Positions 1 to 11,097 of a stretch of DNA of 64,000 nt are shown here, piece by piece. Origin of the DNA: Cinnamomum chago (taxonomy: Eukaryota > Streptophyta > Magnoliopsida > Laurales > Lauraceae); the NCBI GenBank assembly GCA_038049695.1, contig CP142452.1:50922501-50986500 (forward strand), written 5' to 3'. Under the pieces are notes generated by a model. That model had not been told where the DNA came from. It ran no database searches and saw nothing but the letters and a program-made list of their open reading frames with translations. Position numbers and translations under genes: made by a program. Numbering within the stretch: the stretch's first letter is position 1; each line of letters opens with the position of its first letter.

Positions 1-105
1 ACTGGAAAAGTAACCGCCGAGTTCGGTTAGCATGCGGTTAGCCGAAGTGAAGACTGGTGGCTAGCCGCAAGCTGACCGCAAATGCACGGGACACGCGGTT
101 CAGTG
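1..105. repeat. Palindromic-word cluster (CGG-N4-CCG type) in Tekay-family LTR
   Basis: Imperfect palindromes built on CGGTTAGCCG and GGCTAGCC occur several times in about 100 bases, for example around 23-44 and 58-67. The words match the GGCGGTTAGCCGCC class at 62880-63185, although that cluster lies in a different LTR family. The other Tekay-family LTRs in this window use CGCTCGAGCG instead. The cluster may continue left of the window. Confidence 0.7.
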
Positions 106-1223
106 CAGGTTTTTCACATCTTTCTTCTACCCTTCTTCTTATTCTCATTCCACCTGCATTCCCTTGAGCCTACATGCTCTCCAAGGGTAAAACACACATA
201 TTTTTCAATCTTAAACATTCAATCCAAAGAAAACATAATCATGAAACTTGTAAACATATTTGTATGCGAAAATTCCAAAACAACAATGTAGTTTAAAATA
301 CACATTCACAATGGTCCTATAGAGATTACTTTCCTTGCCCAAATGCTAATAATCCTCTCCAAGCACTTCACTCAAAAGCTAAGCCAACACTACAAGAAAA
401 CCCAAGAGAAAACCATACCAAACCTAACACAATGAAAGCAAAGAACCCATTTTCATAACAAGGGGTTTTCAATTGAAAAACAAGATCTTAAGGGACCAAA
501 ATAACTCCATGAAAATTATGAGTGAAAGCTCTTACCTAGAGAAGGTCAAACAAGAAGAGATGAAGAAGATTGAAGGCTTGTCTCACAAGAGGTTCCAAGA
601 AGTTTATACTAATAGAGAGCTTGCAAGGAGATGAAGAAGATGATAAGCTTGGAATTCTATTTGGAGCTCTCTAGCCAAAGCATGCAACATGAAGAAGATT
701 GAAGAGAAGAAGAGCTTTCCTTGCCCTAGGTCAAGAAAGTTGCAGAGATTGGGGGAAATGAATGAAAGGAGAGGGAGATGGGGTTTAAGTGAGGAAAATG
801 GGTCCCAACTAGCTGAACTTGAAGTGTTCAAAACACGATCTTGGGAGCCTCGAATGACTTCGACGAAGAAGGATAAAACGATCGTCGAAAAATCTAGTTT
901 CCAAAAAGTATATTTTTGACATGGTTTTGAGATCTCGAAAATTGTGTCCAGATTTGTGCAAGAAAGACAATTTTACCCTCTTTGGGCCAAAACATAGGTT
1001 TTTGGGCTTCAACCATGAATGTGCTTAAAACGAAAGTTGCAACACGTCGAAACATCATTCAAATGAAATCAAAATCACAATCACACAGAAACCAATACGA
1101 TCTCCCAAAGCTATGTCCAAGACTAAAACTAATTACTTCTAACCCAACAACGACTAAACTCACTTAGGACTAAACACATACTAATCGTACACTAATCGTA
1201 AAGGTCTGGGTCGGGGTCTAACA
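1..1223 (-). mobile_element. Tekay-family LTR fragment, minus strand, cut by window edge
   Basis: Read on the minus strand, this begins at 1223 with TGTTAGACCCCGACCCAGAC, the same LTR start seen at 52025, and follows that LTR through its U3 part to the palindromic cluster, where the window begins. It carries the conserved U3 box (887-912). Compared with the other copies it lacks a short block near its start that includes the small hairpin seen at 52176-52195. The 5 bases after the end are GTTTC, but the matching TSD copy would lie outside the window. It may be a solo LTR or one end of a longer element. It is diverged from the backbone LTRs and is non-coding. Confidence 0.85.
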
Positions 1224-1558
1224 GTTTCCTCGGGATTTGAGACATTTCGCTTCATTTTTTGCTTGTGTAGATGAGTTTGAGTGCCACATGGAAAGTAGAA
1301 CCCTTTTTAAAGGTACTGCATAAGAGACTTCCTTTATGCACATGTGTTTGACTCCAAGGTGAGGACTATGATGGAGAACACACTCTGTGCATGGGCTTCC
1401 ATCCTAAGATAAACACATTTCTATTGATGCAACCCGGCCAAAAGACATACATTATGATGTTTGTAAATCTTCCTTGAGAATTCTACATATGATCAAGTTA
1501 TATAGTAGGTAGGAAAAACATTCTCTCACATAACTCATACAATTATGAGAAGTATATC

Positions 1559-1680
1559 AATACAAGACACATGGCATGTTATATAGTAGGTAGGAAAAAC
1601 ATGTACAACATGGCATGTTGTACAAGACACATGGCATGTTGTACAAGACACATGGCATGTTGTACAAGACACATGGCATA
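1559..1680. repeat. 21-bp tandem repeat
   Basis: The unit TACAAGACACATGGCATGTT plus one base occurs at 1561, 1620, 1641 and 1662. The last three copies are in direct 21-bp register. A nearby phrase (TATAGTAGGTAGGAAAAACA) is also present twice, near 1500 and 1581, so the locus grew by local duplication. Confidence 0.85.
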
Positions 1681-2279
1681 ACTTTCCATGCTTTCCATGA
1701 CTCTTTAGTAGAATCATAATGAATCTTCATCTGTCTTTTATCATAATGTAACCTAGTATTTTCTGTGAACCCCTTGATTATTGGATCCCACCCAGCTCGA
1801 TTAAAGCAATGAGTGGGTCAATTTCCCTTTTGAGCTTGCTCCACACATAATTCCACAAAGACTTGATGATGTTGTGAATTCCAATAGGCCTTTAGCCTTT
1901 GACCAACACAGTTAGGTGCTGACATCAGAACCTAAGATTGTAGCCATGCATATCTACCAAACTTAAATGAACTTTTAACAAACATATGTTGTACTTAAGA
2001 AAATCATTTAATTTTTATGATATAAATTGTTCTCACCATTTGATGTGCTTGCACAATCAAATGACAGTTTATCCAATGCACACATTCATGGTTGGGTATA
2101 ATCTTACACAAGAATTATGTATAATTTTCCTTGCTGCCATATGCTTAAATGTAAAAATAAATGAAGGAATATGAAAATGAGTACAAGACACATGGCATGT
2201 ACATGCCATTACATGTTGTTTCTAGGCTGGGGTTTATATAAACAAAAGAGACATCTGGCACTTATCTTCAAAATCCACC

Positions 2280-2735
2280 AAGTTGCAGGTAAGGCATGCA
2301 GGGAACCAAAAGTTGCAGGTGCAGGGAGCTAGCAGGGCAGGGGACCTGGTGTTTAGTTGAATGATCGGCCTGGGGCTAGGTGCAGGGAGCCAGCAGGGCA
2401 GGGGAGGAAGGGAGTGGTTCGCAGGGGAGGCAGGGAGTGTTTTGCCGGGGAGGCAAGGAACTAGCAAGGAGGGACTGGGGCTGGGTTTTCTATTAGACTG
2501 GGGCTGGGCTTTTGGGCTGCGACTGGGGCTGGGCTTCTAGGATGCGAATGGGGTTGGGTTTCTGGGCTGCAACTTGGGCTGGGTTTCCACCGGATTGGGG
2601 TTGGATTTTCCATCCAACTAGGGCTGGGTTTCCACCAGACTAGGGCTGGGTTTGTCACCGGAATGGGGTTGGGTTTCCACCGGAATGGGGCTGGGTTTGC
2701 CACTGGAATGGGCTGGGTTTCTGGGCTGCAGTTTC
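2280..2735. repeat. G-rich degenerate minisatellite
   Basis: GGGCTGGG-centred units of roughly 25-30 bases repeat from about 2461 to 2735 (GCTGGGTTTCCACCGGA and variants). They are preceded by two longer copies of a CAGGTGCAGGGAGC phrase (about 2315-2400). The minus strand reads as proline-rich open frames only because the repeat contains few stops. I do not call it a gene. Confidence 0.75.
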
Positions 2736-2989
2736 TGGTATTGGACGGCTGGTAGTGGTGCATAAACAACGTGGGGCAGGGCTGTAATGACGAGGAAGAG
2801 AATGAAGGAGTAGAGATAGGAGAAGAGGAAAAGAGAGTGAGGAACCCATACCTGTATTGAAGGGTCACCGACGTTTGGGAAAAGGGAAAACACAGAGCAA
2901 CGTGAGACGATGAATAGTTGTGAAAGAGATGATGAATAGTTGTGTTGCACATTTTTTTAGTTTAATTAGGTTATTAATCCCATGGTTTA

Positions 2990-3355
2990 GGTTAAAACAC
3001 ATTCCAAACGCGCAACGTGCGCGTCGTTAATTATTGTTAATAACCTTCGCCGACGCATCTCAACATCGGCAACTAGTTATTCATAATTCCCAACGTAGTT
3101 AGTGCGTCGCCTTTCCGAACAATTATTTCTCGACGCTATAGTGCATCGGGAACAATCTAATTCATGTCAGGAAAACATTCACTCCAAGACCCTAATGGCG
3201 CCATCCTCTTTACCGACGAGATTTTCCGACACGCAGAAGGTAGCGTCGCGTAATTATTTTGCCAACGCTGTGGTGCGTCTGCTAAACCAGTTTTTTGCGA
3301 CGTAATTACACTGCGTCGGAAAGTTTTGTCGGCAAATATGCAATTTGTTGTAGTG
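2990..3355 (+). mobile_element. Right terminal region of a CACTA (En/Spm) transposon
   Basis: The last bases are TTGTTGTAGTG, the right terminal inverted repeat expected for CACTA elements (complement of CACTACAA). The preceding 350 bases carry many GCGTCG/CGACGC words, typical of subterminal transposase-binding regions. The junction TAGTG|AGT falls in the middle of a Tekay LTR: the next bases (3356 on) match that LTR from its base 137 (52161). The element therefore appears to have inserted into the LTR. Its left end and the other TSD copy are not in the window. Confidence 0.8.
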
Positions 3356-5999
3356 AGTATTAGTCAGACACACTCAGGAAGGCCTGAGTGCATGTGTAAG
3401 CTTGGGAGGATCGTATCGGTTTCTGTGTAATTGTGATTTTGATTGCATTTGAATGATTTTTCTATGTGTTACAACTTTCGTCTTAAGCCCATTCATGTTT
3501 GAAGCCCAAAAACCCAAGTTCTGGTCCAAGAAGGGTAAAGTTGTCTTTTACACACAAATCTGGACACAATTTTCGAGATCTCAAAACTATGTCAAAAATA
3601 TACTTTTTGGAAACTAGATATTTCAAGGATCGTTTTATCCTTCTTCGTCAAAGTCATTCGAGGCCCATAAGATCATGTTTTTTGTCATTTCAAGGTTCAA
3701 AGTTCATTGGGCCCATTGTCATCACTTAAGCATAACTCTCATCTCTTTCATTCATTCCCCCAAAATTCCTGCAACTTTCTTAACCTAGGGCTGAAAATCC
3801 CTCTTTCCTTTCCATCTTCCTCACCTTGCATGATCTAGCTAGAGATCTCCAAATAAAATTCCAAGGCCATCATCTTCTTCCTCTCATCTCAAGCTTCCTA
3901 TTGATGTCTCCTTCTTGAAAGCTAAAGTTGGGGAAGCTCTCCATTTTCTTCATTCCTTCTTGTTTGAGCATTTCTAGGTAAGAGCTTCAACCCAGACTTT
4001 TCATGAAGTCTTTTTGGTTCTTAAAAATCTTGTTTTTCATGTTACAAACCCCTTTGGTAAAATGGGTTTCTTGTTTTCAAGATTTAGTGAGTTTTGTGTG
4101 GTTTTCATGGGTTTTTGTAGTTCTTTGGATTAGTGAGTGAAGTGCTTGGAGAAGTGTGAGACATCTTGGACTAAGGCAAGTAATCTCTATAGGTTCAATG
4201 TTGCATGTGTATTTTGATTACATTGTTATTTTAGAAATTGTGCATATAAACTTGTTTATAAACTTCATGATCTTGTTTTCATTGGATTGGATGTTTGAAA
4301 TGGTGAAAATGAACCCTTGGTGAGCATGAAGGCTTAAGGGATTGTATGTGGCTTAAGGATGAGAAGAAGGAGCGAAATGTGTGGGAAGTTGTACAAGAGA
4401 AAGGGTTTTTCCCGCACTCAGCGAGCACAGGCAGAAGCGGACGGGTCCGCTCGAGCGACCAAGCCACTGCTTGGTCCGAGCGCAGACAGAGAGCTGTCCG
4501 CTCGAGCGAACTGCCCACTGTTTAATCTCGAGCAAGACAGAGAGTTGTCCGCCCGAGCAACCTTATTGTCCGCTCGAGCGAACTGTCTCGCTCGAGCGAA
4601 GTGTCAATACCTTACAAGTTCCGCTCGAGCGAACCTGCCAGATTCAGGAAGAAGAATTATTTCATTTGTGTATTTTCTTGAAGGTTGAAAAAGTAGACTA
4701 TGTTAAGGGTTTTGACTTGACATTGTGTAAATGGAACTTCGAAATGCAACCCAACTTCGGGGACACCAATTCTTGTATATTCCGACATTTGGGGTCCCAA
4801 GTACACAAAGGTCAATTAGTAGCCTTAACACATGCTTGTCAGATTTCGTATTTTGAATTTCCGTCTTGGTACGATAAGTACCATCGTGCACTTGTTTTGA
4901 ATTTCACGTATAAGCTTGTTTTGAAGATTTGTTTCAAGAAAAAGGGGATCACTTCCTAAGCGTGATATGCATATTAATTATGCCTTTTGCTAGTCGTGTT
5001 TGTTGTGTTTGATAAGTGATTTTCCCCCTTTTTTATCTCGACGTGTTTAGACCGTGTTTCGCGTGTTTTGTGCATTCATGAATTAAGTGAACACCACTGA
5101 GCTTGGACTGCCCTTTCAGTTTGATCCACTCTCTGGGGGTCTTTAAACATGTGGACTGTCTGCAGACTAGTCATGTATTTTATTACACATCGTGCGTGTC
5201 CGGTTCCGCGGCCGGAATCCCCGTATATGTGGGAATCGTGTCGTGATTATATTATGTATATCGTGCTTGTCGTGCGTGCTTGCTCTTTTCATTATATATA
5301 TGATAGAGAAAGGATGGGCTCTCTGTGGAATGTAACTATTCATGATATTATAAGTATGCATGTTAGCTTTACTCGTATTTTGAAATGTATCTGAGTCTTG
5401 TAACTGTTTACAATCTAGCAAAATGTCTTTATATGTTCTTTAAAGGTTTACTATTTTATGTTCATACCTAAATTGATTACCTTCCAAACCGTTGTGTTTG
5501 ACCCGTGTTTGTTGGTGCCCAGGTGCAGGTGACGTTACCTTTGAGGAGGAGCGTCCGGAGGAGGCTTTTGAGCCAACCCCTGTTAGAGAGTTGCAGCCCG
5601 ATGATGTCAACTAGACGTCGGGCGGGTTCTTGAGTTTCGTCATTATGTCATGGGTTTCATTTGTTATTTTGAGAATTGTATTGGCCTCTGTTGGCCTCTC
5701 ATGGGTTGTAATTAAAACTTAACTTACTTTTGAGTTAGTCTCATAACTTGAATCTTGATGGGAATGCCATTTTAACTTCTTCCTTTGATACTATGCCTTG
5801 TTATTATTTGTCAAAGCACTTAAGGATTTATTGGTGTTTATCTTGATGTGATTTGCTACACGCTTCCGCATACTTGATCATGTGAGTCAGATTCCGCGTG
5901 TCTTTGGGAATCCTCACTGCGGGAACCTGTGGGGAAAACATAAACAAATCGTAAATAGACACACGTCTTGGGCCGGGGATCCGTTCCGGGGTCGCGACA
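3356..5999 (+). repeat. 5' LTR of the Tekay-like element (5' end missing)
   Basis: It matches the 3' LTR (52161-54816) throughout and ends GGGGTCGCGACA immediately before the primer-binding site. The first 136 bases are missing at the CACTA junction. It contains the small hairpin (3371-3390), the U3 box (3599-3624), the palindromic cluster (4430-4640) and the conserved motif near the 3' end (5484-5504). No clear TATA box is visible. Confidence 0.92.
4430..4640. repeat. Palindromic-word cluster CGCTCGAGCG in Tekay 5' LTR
   Basis: About seven exact or near copies of CCGCTCGAGCGAAC-like words lie in about 200 bases, each centred on CTCGAG or a one-base variant. They are separated by short spacers that themselves repeat (GACAGAGAG-TGTCCGC). 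The surrounding LTR is AT-rich and poor in CpG. Long open frames cross it in several phases (repeating PLERT-like text), a by-product of the repeat and not coding. Confidence 0.85.
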
Positions 6000-6002
6000 G
6001 GA

Positions 6003-6014
6003 CTGGTATCAGAG
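6003..6014 (+). other. Primer-binding site, tRNA-iMet type (Tekay)
   Basis: CTGGTATCAGAG lies four bases after the 5' LTR end. It matches the TGGTATCAGAG complement of the initiator methionine tRNA 3' end, used by many plant LTR retrotransposons. Confidence 0.85.
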
Positions 6015-6162
6015 TGGGACATGTTTCAGGCACTTAAAAGAAACTAGAAAGGGCTTAGGAACGTGGCGAGGATTCGTGACTTCGATAGATTTGTTGGTAT
6101 AGGACCTTAGAAACCCTTATACCATGATTATTGTGTACTAACTCTTTGTTTTACGACACCAT

Positions 6163-6803
6163 GCCTCCAAGAAAAGCTCCAAATCATCATGCTTCAAGCA
6201 GTAATCAAAATGAGTCAGACACGTCTAATACACCAACAGCTACACAGTTTCAGGAACTAATGCAAGCTATGATAGCACAACAAAGGCAGGCTAATGAAAA
6301 CCAAGCAAGATTTCAAGAACAGTTAGCAAAGAAGGATGATGAAATGGCTCAAGTACAGAGGCAACTCTTGGAAGTACTTCAGAACAGGAATGTAGCTCCA
6401 CCACCCGTGGGTCCGCAAATTGTTATCCAAAATAGGGATCCTGACCCTAATGCACTATTTGAGAAATTTAGGAAGAGAGCACCGAAGGAATTTTCGGGCA
6501 ATGAGGACCCGTTAGTGGCAGATGACTGGCTAGTTAATACCGAGAAAATCTTCGATGTCTTTATGTGCACGGGATTAAAAAAGGTCAACCTCACAGCTTC
6601 ACTATTCTACGGGCTTGCAGATAGGTGGTGGCAAACAGTCAAGGATCCATATGCAGTGATGGCTAATGAAGAGGCGTGGGCATCATTCAAGACACGATTT
6701 CAAGATAAATACATTCCCTCTCACGTCAAGAGGCAGAAGGCTATCGAATTTCAACAGCTCAAACAAGGCAGCATGACGGTGCTAGACTATGTCACCAAGT
6801 TTG
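6163..6803 (+). pseudogene. gag: Tekay gag, N-terminal block
   Basis: The reading starts MPPRKAPNHHASS and passes through a Q-rich helical stretch into the retrotransposon Gag core (FRKRAPKEFSGNEDP, then WLVNTEKIFDV, ADRWWQ and FQDKYIP). That core is the capsid-like domain that packages element RNA into particles. The start was chosen as the first Met of the family-typical MPPR opening. The block ends where the Tat element is inserted, and the domain resumes after 28294. Fossil. Confidence 0.85.
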
Positions 6804-7050
6804 TGATGGACCCGGCTTTTCTCTTTTTCCAAAGCTGCCTCCGCCCCGGGGCTGACGGGGTACGGTGGAGGGAAAGAAAGGAAAAGCGGGCATCAGTTTT
6901 TTTTTTGTACGGGTATGCCAATTTCTCTTTTATACTTGGAATTTAGAAATGGTGATCCGGAGATCCACCTTCACAAGTAAAAAGGGAAATGAAACTTTTT
7001 TCTAGTTTTCCATTGCATACATATTTTAATAAAAGAGACAGTTTTGTTTG

Positions 7051-7144
7051 AATGCCGTGAAAGGCGTTTTTGTGCCGTAGAAGGCGTTTTTGTGCCGTAG
7101 AAGGCGATTTGGTGCCGTTGAAGGTGATTTTGCCTTAAAAGGCG
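7051..7144. repeat. About 20-bp tandem repeat in Tat 3' LTR
   Basis: TGCCGTAGAAGGCGTTTTTG-like units occur about five times. The sister LTR (25267-25340) has one unit fewer, so copy number has changed since insertion. Confidence 0.85.
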
Positions 7145-7630
7145 ATTTACAAATCTTATCAAAAGTAAAAGACAAGAATTGTGAAATTTTTTTGTCTCTT
7201 AAAAAAAATACAATCTACAATAGAAAAGCAAGAAAAAGGAATCTAACTTCTCATGCGATTGTGGGAGGGCTCGTTCAGATCGACGGTCGCGAGTCATGTA
7301 TGGGCTCCGCCATCGTCCTTCAGATGAGAACATAGTGCTTGATTTCTTGGCTTGGCTCCAACCTCAGATTTTTAGAGGATAAGGACCAAGATAAGGTCCT
7401 ATATCCGGTAAAAAGCTGAGTAGACGGGCTGAAAAGCCGCATCTAGCCATGTTGGATAGAAGGATAGGTGGCCTTTGAGGGGGGGGTGGCCCCCCAAGGG
7501 GCTTCAATCACCTTGTAGTACTTGTCGCAGCAGAGTTTTCTTGAAGGAGCAGGGTTGTAGAGATTTCTCCGAGGATTTTTGAATGATTTTCTGGTGATTT
7601 TTCCGGATCCGTTTCCCTTGGAATGGCTTC

Positions 7631-7640
7631 CTATTTATAG
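7631..7640 (-). promoter_or_regulatory. TATA box of Tat 3' LTR
   Basis: On the minus strand this reads CTATAAATAG, a consensus plant TATA box. The identical site lies in the 5' LTR at 25824-25833. It separates the long U3 side (tandem array and palindromes) from R/U5. Confidence 0.7.
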
Positions 7641-8304
7641 GCATTTTGTAGCCATTTAGGAGAGTTTATGAGCATTTATGGTATTAATGCTCATGATGGG
7701 AGGAGTTACAAGTTTTTAATTACTTGTTTCGTAACTCCTTTTTCCTTGCATTTGATTGGCCGATGGAGAGTAGTGGGCATTTAATCGCCTTTAATCTCCA
7801 TTATGTTAGGAGTTTCATGGCTTGAATGTCATGATTGCTTGGACTTGTAACTCCTGAACAGAGGCTTCTGATTGGGCCGTCCAAGATAATGGGTTAATGA
7901 CCGCATTAACTTGCCATAAACGGGCCAATTGATAGCATTAAGTGGCCGCCTCGGTAGCTGAAGAGTCGCGGGCCATGTTGCGTCTTTTGGAATTCCTTTT
8001 GCGATGATCGTTGATGGATCCTTATGTAAATCAACATCAGATGATCATGTAGTTTCAGGCATTGGTTGATACCAGCGGGCCGGCAGCATCTGTCCAGTTG
8101 ATTTCACGATCGGGCGGGCAGAAAGTGCTCTTTTTTGGTTGTTCGACTGGCAATCAACGAAGTTTTTGAAGTTCTGGAAAGGAGTTCTATGATCTTGATG
8201 AATATCAGTGAATTTGGAGCTTCAAAAGCCTGAATCTGGAAAAATCACAGGGACAGAACAACTCGTCTCGCGAAAACGGACGAAACGGGGGGTCCCGGGG
8301 CGAA

Positions 8305-8420
8305 ATCGGCGCCCCAGACCTCCCAGGATCGCCGGGTCCATGGTCGCCGGCGACCATGGGCCATGGTCGCCGGTGACCCTGGCCCAGGGTCGCGGGGGTC
8401 TGCGACCCTGGGGGAAAAAT
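8305..8420. repeat. Palindromic-word cluster in Tat 3' LTR
   Basis: It contains a perfect 22-bp palindrome (8338-8359, core GTCGCCGGCGAC) followed by overlapping CCATGGTCGCCGG and CCCTGGGCCAGGG-type palindromes. It is strongly GC- and CpG-rich against an AT-rich background. It lies about 0.7 kb upstream of the TATA box in the element's own orientation. Confidence 0.85.
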
Positions 8421-8631
8421 TCCTTCCCGGGGCCCCTTTTTGGCCGTTTTTCGTCGTTTTTCGCTTCCGTTTTTTTTTGCTTGTTTTCTCTGACATTTCT
8501 CCACATTATTTGGCTTGATTTCCCTCTGAAAAACCTGATGAGAATCCTTGCAAATTGGTTTGCAAAGTTTCTGATTTTCCGGGAAAAGCCGAACGCAGAA
8601 CTGCTGATTTTCCGCCAGTAGCTGAAACAGT

Positions 8632-9775
8632 ATCAAACGATGTCGGAATGACCTGAAATTTGAGGTGAAGCTTCTTGATCATTAAATAAGACCAACCATG
8701 GGCTTTTGTTTGAGTTTTAAAGCCATTTGGGGTCATGCAAATGCTTGCCTTTGATTTCACCGCGAGGGAAATGCTGAGCTTTGACTTTCGGTCAAACGAT
8801 GTCCGATTGACCTGAAATTCGATGTGTGACTCCCTCATCAGTAGTTAAGACCAACCGTAGGCTTTCGCTTGAGTTTTGAAGCCGTTTGGAGTCATGCAAA
8901 TGCTTGCCTTTGATTTCACCGCGAGGGAAATGCCGAGCTTTGACTTTCGGTCAAATGATGTCCGATTGACCTGAAATTCGACGTGTGACTCCCTCATCAG
9001 TAGTTAAGACCAACCATAGGCTTTCGTTTGAGTTTTGAAGCCGTTTGGAGTCATGCAAATGCTCGCCTTTATTTCACCGCGAGGGAAATGCCGAGCTTTG
9101 ACTTTCGGTCAAACGATGTCCGATTGACCTGAAATTTGATGGGTGACTCCCTCATCAGTAGATAAGACCAACCACAGGCTTTTGTTTGAGTTTTGAAGCC
9201 ATTTGGGGTCATGCAAATGCTTGCCTTTGATTTCACCGCAATGGAAATGTCGAGCTTTGACTTCTGGTCAAACGATGTCCGATTGACCTGAAATTCGACG
9301 TGTGACTCTCTCATCAGTAGATAAGACTAACCATAGGCTTTCGTTTGAGTTTTGAAGCCATTTGGGGTCATGCAAACGCTTGCCTTTATTTCACCGCGAA
9401 GGGAATGCCGAGCTTTGACTTTCGGTCAAACGATGTCCGATTGACCTGAAATTCGACGTGTGACTCCCTCATCAGTAGATAAGACCAACCACAGGCTTTC
9501 GTTTGAGTTTTGAAGCCATTTGGAGTCATGCAAACGCTTGCCTTTATTTCACCGCGAGGGAAATGCCGAGTTTTGACTTTCGGTCAAACGATGTCCGATT
9601 GACCTGAAATTCGACGGGTGACTCCCTCATCAGTAGATAAGACCAACCACAGGCTTTCGTTTGAGTTTTGAAGCCATTTGGGGTCATGCAAATGCTTGCC
9701 TTTGATTTCACCGCAAGGGAAATGTCGAGCTTTGACTTCTGGTCAAACGATGTCCGATTGACCTGAAATTCGACG
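8632..9775. repeat. 158/159-bp tandem array in Tat 3' LTR
   Basis: The marker GTCAAACGATGTCC recurs at about 8632, 8791, 8950, 9108, 9267, 9425, 9583 and 9742, a strict 158-159 base period giving about seven units. The first unit is the most diverged, and a decayed unit is recognisable past 9880. Units alternate in variants such as TTTGATTTCACC and TTTATTTCACC. Confidence 0.95.
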
Positions 9776-10078
9776 AGGAGCCTATTGGAGTCATTTTGAG
9801 ATGATCCACAAGCTCCGAATTGGGTGCCATGGTCCCGGGGTGCTCCGTTGACGGGAGCTGCTGCTTAGCTGTTGGAGAAGTGAAGCTAGGCCAAATGATA
9901 TCGAAATGGCCCGAAACTTCATGTGTACCTCTCTTTTGGTTATTTTGAGTGACCTTGCAGTTTTTGTTTGATTCTGACAAGATCTGATGCTTGAAGTAGC
10001 GCCTGCCTATTTTTGGTAGGATGCGGCTCCGTGTAGCTTTTGGTGTGAAGAGGCAAAGTGACATTTTTGGTGTCAACA

Positions 10079-10092
10079 AATGCCCCCTCGAG
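10079..10092 (-). other. Polypurine tract of Tat element
   Basis: On the minus strand CTCGAGGGGGCATT abuts the 3' LTR start TGTTGACACC. The purine run GAGGGGG next to the LTR is the expected plus-strand primer and confirms the minus orientation. Confidence 0.8.
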
Positions 10093-11097
10093 GTACAGCG
10101 ATGATATAGCTTTTGCTGTCGATGTGCCTCGAAGAGAATCTTGAAGAAGAACTTCTGACTTGACCAAGAGTCTTTGAGCATTTTTTTTTATATGGAGTAG
10201 CCTTTTGAGCTTCCAGGGGATTTTATGGTAGTGAGAGGGATCACGTACCATCTTAAGGCAAGATTTTGAGAATGACATTTGGATTTGGATTTGGTTTTGG
10301 TTTTTTGGTTTTGATTTTGACCTTGTGACCTAACAAGCTGTATGTGGCAGGTTAGGGGGTCAGGTTTTTGGTTTTGGTTTTGACCTTGTGACCTAACAGG
10401 CTGTATGTGGCAAGTTAGGGGGTCGGGTTTTGATTTTTGGTTTTGGTCTTGTGCCCCAACAAGCTGTATGTGGCGAGTTAGGGGACCATGGTTTGTTTTT
10501 TTTTTTTTTGTTCACTCTTTGGGACAATTTTGGGTCCATTGGAGTGGTTTGGGCTTTTGTGGAATGTCAATTTCAAGATTTTGGCTTAATTTGGTTCATG
10601 AGGTGGGATGGTTTGGAGTTTTGGAAACTCATGAAGCTTGGATTTTTATATGGTATGGTCCAATCAACTCAAAAGAGGCATGGGATCATTTTTGTATGCT
10701 CTTGGTAAGAGAAATTTTGACTAAAAGCCACTTTTAGTGCCTAGGTGGTCAAACCTGGCTCATATGGGCTAACCCATGGGACCTTAAGCTTTGAAGGATG
10801 GCTTAGATCTCATATGGTGTCACTTTGTAAAGAATATCTAAAGATATCTCCTTTGGGTGGAGAATATCTAAAAATATCCTTACTTTGAGAGATTTTCTCA
10901 AGTTTCCTTGATTTTGGGAGAGATTCTCTCAAAATATCTTTCTTTGGGAGAGAATTTCTCAAAGAATCTTTGTTTTGGGAGAGAATATCCCAAGTTTCCT
11001 TTTCTTTTGGGAAGGCAAATTTACTTGGGAAGGTTGCTAATTTTTAGCCCTTACCTCCTTGCTTTTCTCTTGTTTCCTCTTTTGTTTTGCTCTCTTC
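10093..11097. other. Tat spacer with short tandem repeats, no gene
   Basis: This is non-coding sequence between the polypurine tract and the antisense gene. It holds about three copies of a roughly 65-bp unit (CTTGTGACCTAACAAGCTG-TATGTGGC, about 10318-10490). It also holds about four copies of a roughly 35-bp unit around GGGAGAGAATATCTCAAA (about 10855-11000). Short open frames here are repeat-driven. Confidence 0.7.

Larger units (their letters stand above)
1224..2989. other. Unassigned non-coding stretch, possible CACTA interior
   Basis: No coding region can be supported here. The stretch lies between an LTR end and a CACTA right end, so it is probably interior sequence of that left CACTA copy. 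I could not recognise transposase motifs on either strand. It holds a 21-bp tandem repeat (1559-1680) and a G-rich minisatellite (2280-2735). A piece of the 21-bp unit recurs near 2183-2200. Confidence 0.5.
6804..10078 (-). repeat. 3' LTR of the Tat element
   Basis: On the minus strand it opens TGTTGACACCAAAAATGTC and closes GGGTCCATCA. It contains an array of about 158-bp units (8632-9775), a GC-rich palindromic cluster (8305-8420), a TATA box (7631-7640) and a 20-bp tandem array (7051-7144). Open frames in both directions across 8205-8640 are shadows of the GC-rich part and recur in the other LTR. I see no conserved protein there. Confidence 0.92.

Noticed and set aside
386-400. CACTACAAGAAAA as a CACTA left terminus
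   Set aside because: The same phrase occurs at the matching place in the solo LTR (about 31802), so it is ordinary LTR sequence.
2461-2952. Proline-rich 163-residue frame on the minus strand
   Set aside because: It is a product of the G-rich minisatellite, and overlapping frames are open as well.
4359-4959. Long open frames with repeating PLERT/ARAN-like text, also at 53118-53674 and 31296-31587
   Set aside because: They arise because CCGCTCGAGCG repeats lack stops in several frames. Different frames are equally open and no protein signature is present.
5149-5394. Short frames around a TGCGTGTCCGGTTCCGCGG segment in Tekay LTRs (also 30476-30844 and 53966-54238)
   Set aside because: They lie in LTR sequence. 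Their conservation follows the LTR itself and the frames are not preserved as protein.
8205-8640. Overlapping open frames on both strands, repeated at 26398-26847
   Set aside because: They result from GC-rich palindromic LTR sequence with few stops. The frames differ between the two LTR copies through small insertions.
8632-9775. CRISPR-like regular array
   Set aside because: The 158-bp period has no unique spacers between short repeats. It is a plain tandem repeat within an LTR of a plant element.
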